DNA from: Mixophyes australis
Lineage: Eukaryota > Chordata > Amphibia > Anura > Limnodynastidae
Assembly: GCA_036250195.1 (NCBI GenBank)
Contig: JAVHZZ010000006.1
Span: forward strand, 158,527,724-158,591,723
Reading direction: 5' to 3'
DNA length: 64,000 bases
A program made the position numbers and the translations under genes. Numbering within the stretch: position 1 is the first letter of the stretch; every line of letters begins with the position of its first letter. The notes beneath the pieces were generated by a model. It was given only the letters and a program-made list of their open reading frames with translations. It was not told the origin of the DNA and did no database searches. Below, piece by piece: positions 59,621 through 64,000 of this stretch.

Positions 59621-60051
59621 TTGATGTTCTATATGCATGAAACTTGGAAGTAACTCTGATGTGGTCATCTCAAATAAGCCATCTTCAGGTTTATACTTTG
59701 TCTATTAATTGGTTTAAATTGGTGGGGAAATTTTTTCACCTTTTGGAAGCTTATGTCTCATTCTTACATAGTAAGTGGTCAAAGTGGAAACTTAGAAGTG
59801 GCAATACGGAATTTTAGAATTGGCGGTATGAAAAATGTAATTGTAATGTAAATGAATGGAATTTGATAGCTTTACAATGAAGGCCGCTAAAGAAGTGGTG
59901 CTATGGTATACCACCGTATACACCCACATTTCCACCACTGATTACCATAAGCTAGTACTACTATAAAGACATATTTAATATGGGGTTCAAATTTGGGCAC
60001 CTCACTATAAGGAGGACATAAGAGAACTCAAGGAGGCAGTCAACCTCATAA

Positions 60052-60418
60052 CAATAAATGAAGGTCGCGCTGCTAGAAAGAAAATCAATGTTGGCTAAAT
60101 AAACATCACAGTTTACGGAGGATCTCCTGTCAAGCAAAATGATTCAATTGACAAATTGCCAGGTAAAATTAACACTGCATTTATTATACTTGTCAATATC
60201 CACAATCAATCAATTTTCTTTCTAGCAGCGCGACCTTCATTTATTGTTGTTTGTGGTATTTATCATTATTAGTGGGATTGAGCTGCCCACTGTTGGTCTG
60301 CAGCAGCGAAAAAGTCTGCCTATTATTAGGTTTCTCCATCTTCTATCTCCCTCTAATTTACTACGGTGTAACCCCTAATTTGCCTCCAGTGTGCGCCCTA
60401 ACCCTTATTGGGATTATC
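60052..60418. mobile_element. Insertion with 14-bp target duplication and inner hairpin
   Basis: AGTCAACCTCATAA flanks the insert at 60038-60051 and 60419-60432. The insert begins with a 35-bp sequence around AAATGAAGGTCGCGCTGCTAG whose exact inverse appears at 60211-60245. No coding frame and no poly(A) tail. Confidence 0.75.
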
Positions 60419-61028
60419 AGTCAACCTCATAAACCTAATAAAATTGAATAGAAGGGCTTAATTATAAAGAGAGGTTATAAAGACTGGGTTTTGTTCGCTT
60501 TTAAAAAATGTCACCTTGGAGGCAACCTAATTACTATGCATTAATATATTCTTGGTCAATACAAAAATCTGTCTAATGAACTTGTTATACCAAGGACCAA
60601 ACAGAGGACAAGTGGTTATACGTTACAGAGACGGCTTTACAATAAGCGTGGTTAAGCTGTAATATTCCCCATTGGATGTCTTTCTTACAAGAAGCTATAC
60701 ATAGTAGGAGATATTATGGAGGTGAATGATCCAGGATCCAAGAAATGTAACAGTTTATCATTTTAGGATTGGGAAGGAATGTTTTCCTTCTTTGAGGCCT
60801 TGTCGTCCTTCCTTTTAACACAATTAAAATGAAAAATTTAACTTGATGGACCGGTCTTCTTTTCCACCTCTCTAACTAGGTAACTAAAATCTTAATATGT
60901 GCGGGCAGCTATGGGTGGAAGGTGATAGAGAGATATAAGGATATAGACAGACATTCATTGCTTACTAGTTCTTCAGGTCATCTCTAAAACCACAGAACCA
61001 CAGAAACCCAACACAAGGTAGTACTTAC

Positions 61029-61070
61029 CTGCAAGTCTCCATTTCTATCAGGAACAACTCCAGGGAGACC
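61029..61070 (-). CDS. COL9A3: COL9A3 exon 5 of window (NC3 start)
   Basis: 42 bp, GLPGVVPDRNGDLQ. The Gly-X-Y pattern stops, which marks entry into the non-collagenous NC3 hinge. Same length as the human exon with a similar ending (DLQ). Confidence 0.94.
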
Positions 61071-61286
61071 CTAGGGTGCAAGACAAAAGAGTTCATGAAT
61101 GGAAAGGAAGGAACATGCTTGTTTGTACTTTTAGTCATATGTTCATACACATTAGTATATATGTAAATTTGAGAACATGCGTAAGCTGTTTTATGAAAGA
61201 ACAAAGTGACATGACCCATCTTGCAACATTAGTGGCCACCATACGTTCTCACAATTGTTATATCATATGTTAGAAGCATGACTTAC

Positions 61287-61340
61287 TGGAGGTCCTGGTG
61301 GGCCTGTGGGTCCAGGAAGACCAGGGGGGCCAGAAGGTCC
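61287..61340 (-). CDS. COL9A3: COL9A3 exon 4 of window (COL3 end)
   Basis: 54 bp, GPSGPPGLPGPTGPPGPP, Pro-rich last full exon of the COL3 helix. Acceptor TTACAG, donor GTAAGT. Confidence 0.96.
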
Positions 61341-61946
61341 CTGTAAATTAGATAATCGCTAGTAAGGACATGACACATAGTACAAAGATAAAAAGCAAAG
61401 GATGAGCTATGAGGTGAGAACAGAATACATTTCCATATCTTTGTATGTGAACACCTTAACAGTGAATGCTTCAGAGACACCCTTGCTCGGGTATAGTTGT
61501 GGTAATAAAGCCCACTTGTCAAACAAAGCAGTGTCAAAGAAATATTACTCGTACATGAGGACAAACACAGTTATTAACCTCCACTAACCAAATTCACAGT
61601 TGTAAAACTGTTCCCTCACTTAAGAATAGCTTAACCTGAGTTAAATATACTTTGAAAATTTAGCAATGATTTCTATGAATACACCTGTGACAGAATGTTT
61701 GTTGTGCATTGCAAAATTGCCTCCCTCATGATAAAATGTTTATGTTAAAAATCTTTAATTCAAAGAGCTTGTAACAAAGGATTAGTGTCCCACTAATCAG
61801 AAGTCCCTTTCAGGACACAAGGAGATAGCACAGCCTTGTCACTAGTCCATACTGCATAGCACTAAGTCAAATCTTTTAGAACCCAATTTCATAATTTCCC
61901 ATAATACAGATGGATATGGTAAGAGGTTCATGAAAAGAAGACCTAC
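61341..61946 (-). other. COL9A3 intron, no feature
   Basis: Nothing recognised. Confidence 0.4.
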
Positions 61947-62000
61947 CGCTGGTCCTTGGGGTCCTTTCCCACCTGGTAATCCACTTGGTCCAGCCAGACC
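61947..62000 (-). CDS. COL9A3: COL9A3 exon 3 of window (COL3)
   Basis: 54 bp, GLAGPSGLPGGKGPQGPA, six Gly-X-Y triplets. Acceptor TTCCAG, donor GTAGGT. Confidence 0.95.
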
Positions 62001-62309
62001 CTGGAAATAATTATATAAATCAGATACAGCAGCAGACCTTAGACACATATCACAAATGGCTGGGATGTGGAGTATGACATTACTACTTAGTAACATATGA
62101 ATACCTGCACCTGGCCTGTAGGCCATAAACTGGGGAATTTTAGTGGTGACAATGACTACTGTTACATGAAAAATTGGTATTGATTTGGGTTTGCCGACCA
62201 TCGACTAGGAACAGAGGCAGGCTAGGCCACGGCTGAGGAATGCGGACATCTGGACAAGCAACAGAATTTCAAATTCAATGAAATTAGGAAAGTACTTTCT
62301 CAGACTTAC

Positions 62310-62333
62310 AGGAGGTCCTGGTGGTCCTCGTCC
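62310..62333 (-). CDS. COL9A3: COL9A3 exon 2 of window (COL3 interruption)
   Basis: 24 bp encoding GRGPPGPP. The opening Gly-Arg is one residue short of a triplet, so it interrupts the Gly-X-Y register. The human gene has an equally short exon with an interruption at this place. Acceptor ACTAG, donor GTAAGT. Confidence 0.9.
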
Positions 62334-62550
62334 CTAGTAAATTGAGAGAAGCAAAAACAAAATAATTAAAGCAGGTACATAATTAACAGCCTTAATATAA
62401 AACACTGCCAGCCAGGGCCACAATGTAGCTGGGACAAATATAACTCAATAAGAATATGGATAGCTCAGGCCTAATCCCTGAATCGGGTGTTAGTTGAGGT
62501 TTATGACTTTGAGAGTCATGAACTTGTGATGGTTTCAAGTCTGTACTCAC

Positions 62551-62586
62551 TGCAGGTCCATCTGGTCCAGGTGGTCCAATACTTCC
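62551..62586 (-). CDS. COL9A3: COL9A3 exon 1 of window (COL3)
   Basis: 36 bp encoding GSIGPPGPDGPA, four Gly-X-Y triplets, between a TTTTAG acceptor and a GTGAGT donor. First collagen exon inside the window. Confidence 0.93.
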
Positions 62587-64000
62587 CTAAAATAAAACAC
62601 AACAGTGTGATTACAAGAGGTAACACATCCCCTTTATAATAAATCAATGGAAAGTAAAGTTTCTATGGCTTATCTGAGCATACTTTTCCAGCCATTTTGC
62701 CTGGTCCTCAGTAACTTTTATTTGCACCACAGGTGCTGTATTATGTAGGTGATTGAGGTCACTGAACTGGACTGCTCTGTACAAATATTGGGGTTCATTC
62801 ATAAATTTATTAAAAGGTGCAAAATTTGCACTGTACCACAAGAACCCATGATCAATTAGATTTGATCTGTCTATAGCAAGGTAGAAAATGGAATTAAATA
62901 TCTGATTGTCTGCTGTGGTTAAGTGCAAATTTTGCACATAAATACAATGCAAGTAAATGAGTGCATCCATCTTAGGATAAACCACATATATGTTCATACA
63001 TTCCAATCGATGTCTACACTAAGAGGGTCAGAACAAAAGTTTGAAGCTAAACTCAAAACAACAATTTTTCATACATTCGATGTCAGAGACATCTGATCAT
63101 AAATAGACAAGTGGAAATGAGTGCTTCTTTTCTATAATCTTTCTAACTTGGAGCTGCCATAATGATATATTTCAAAATGGGCAATACTGTGCTCTAAATA
63201 CTGAAAGCATAGAAAATTCTATAGTTAAGATAAAATTTTGCTTTTATTGTTTAGTCTGATCTGTAAACAGGTAAAGGATAAGGTCAAGTAAAGAATATAT
63301 AGCATGTTTTTACAAAACAGATTATGACATCCAAGTCAGTGACGTAGAATGTAGGACAGGCTTTCATAAAAATGTGGCACCTGGTAAGCAGATGATTAGT
63401 GATCTCCAAAGTTAGCAAAACTGTTGCGACATTCAAGAAATGAGAACATAGTAAAGTTCATCCTAATACACAACAAATCAAAACAGTTCTATTTCCACTT
63501 TAAAGATGAATTCCACTGAACAAATGCATTGCTGTTGACATTTGACAGATAAACAATTCACAGCACCATTTGTAACCATGGAAACAATCTATGGACTGCA
63601 CTGTTTAGGCGGTTGTAGAGTTTCCCAATGAGAGTTAGAAGTCAAATTTCAAATAGGAGTTATTCCAGTAAATAGTAATGACCAGCATAACCATATATTT
63701 GTGAACTGAGTTACTCTTTAATTAATAGTTATTAAGTGTTTGTAGTGTTATTACTGCTCTCTTATTCTCAAAGAATGATACCCCAGTATTTTTCTGTCAC
63801 AGTTTTCACATGTCAGTGTTTATTTAGGCTACCCATTACCTCAGACTCTCAGATTTCTCTCTACCACAGTCTGCATGTGTATTCATAATGTACAAAACTT
63901 TCTTCCTACCCCCCTTAAACTAAGTGGTTAACCTGTCACAGTTACCTGCCTTTGTAGAAACAAACCACGCACAGTATTGCCCAGATGAAATGGCTCAGGT
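62587..64000 (-). other. COL9A3 intron running off the window
   Basis: No further collagen exon was found up to 64000. A short inverted pair (GTGCAAAATTTGCAC at 62817 and GTGCAAATTTTGCAC at 62924) suggests an old MITE. Confidence 0.45.

Larger units (their letters stand above)
12606..62586 (-). other. COL9A3: COL9A3 gene, 27 exons from COL3 to the stop
   Basis: Gene for the alpha-3 chain of type IX collagen, a FACIT collagen that joins alpha-1 and alpha-2 chains in a heterotrimer on the surface of cartilage type II collagen fibrils. The 27 exons add up to 1,737 bp and join in frame. In order they give the rest of COL3, NC3 with a CPAVC cysteine pair, COL2, NC2 (GKLASEQHIRELCGGMI), COL1, and an NC1 tail with ICDTSACQGAV. 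Every exon lines up with human COL9A3 in order, so none seems to be missing. If the exon count is 32 as in human, these are exons 6-32 (inference). No frameshift or stop was seen. Signal peptide and promoter lie beyond the window. The introns hold most of the mobile elements described here. Confidence 0.97.

Overview
The window is vertebrate nuclear DNA, most likely from an amphibian and probably a frog. Two genes of a conserved vertebrate neighbourhood lie tail to tail. The last three coding exons visible for the bHLH factor TCFL5 run on the + strand (669-10468). The type IX collagen alpha-3 gene COL9A3 runs on the - strand (62586 down to 12606). Their candidate poly(A) signals face each other about 45 bp apart near 11.85 kb. 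Human TCFL5 and COL9A3 are also convergent neighbours. The frog call is inference, from DIRS elements, frog-type MITEs and an L1 family typical of amphibians.

COL9A3 could be followed exon by exon. 27 exons (1,737 coding bases, 578 codons plus stop) start part-way through the COL3 triple helix. They pass through NC3 (cysteine pair), COL2, NC2 and COL1 and end in the short NC1 tail. All join in frame at GT/AG sites, most start with a complete Gly codon and many are 54 bp. The 5' exons (signal peptide, NC4-side end of COL3) lie beyond 64000. TCFL5 is represented by the basic region and the helix-loop-helix split over an 8.4 kb intron, plus the C-terminal tail.

The rest is intron filled with mobile DNA. 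TCFL5 intron (910-9349): a broken L1 interrupted by a non-autonomous hAT that itself holds a MITE, then older repeats. COL9A3 introns, left to right: LINE 3' fragments, a DIRS-type element (about 14.95-19.03 kb), a large hairpin with mirrored 54-bp intron-like segments (19.1-19.55 kb) and a relative at 20.4 kb, a foldback at 28.3 kb, a DIRS fragment (28.9-30.65 kb), a near-perfect palindrome at 31.5 kb, a hAT element inside an LTR-like repeat (34.3 kb), a DIRS element in reverse (about 36.6-40.7 kb), and several MITEs.

The most notable resident is a complete Ty3/gypsy-type LTR retrotransposon at 48314-56702, antisense to COL9A3. No difference was seen between its two 1,385-bp LTRs, the target duplication is intact, gag and pol are long and open, and Gag resembles the vertebrate PNMA (paraneoplastic Ma) family. 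Downstream, at about 57.0 kb, there is a short sequence with the conserved core of a hammerhead ribozyme.
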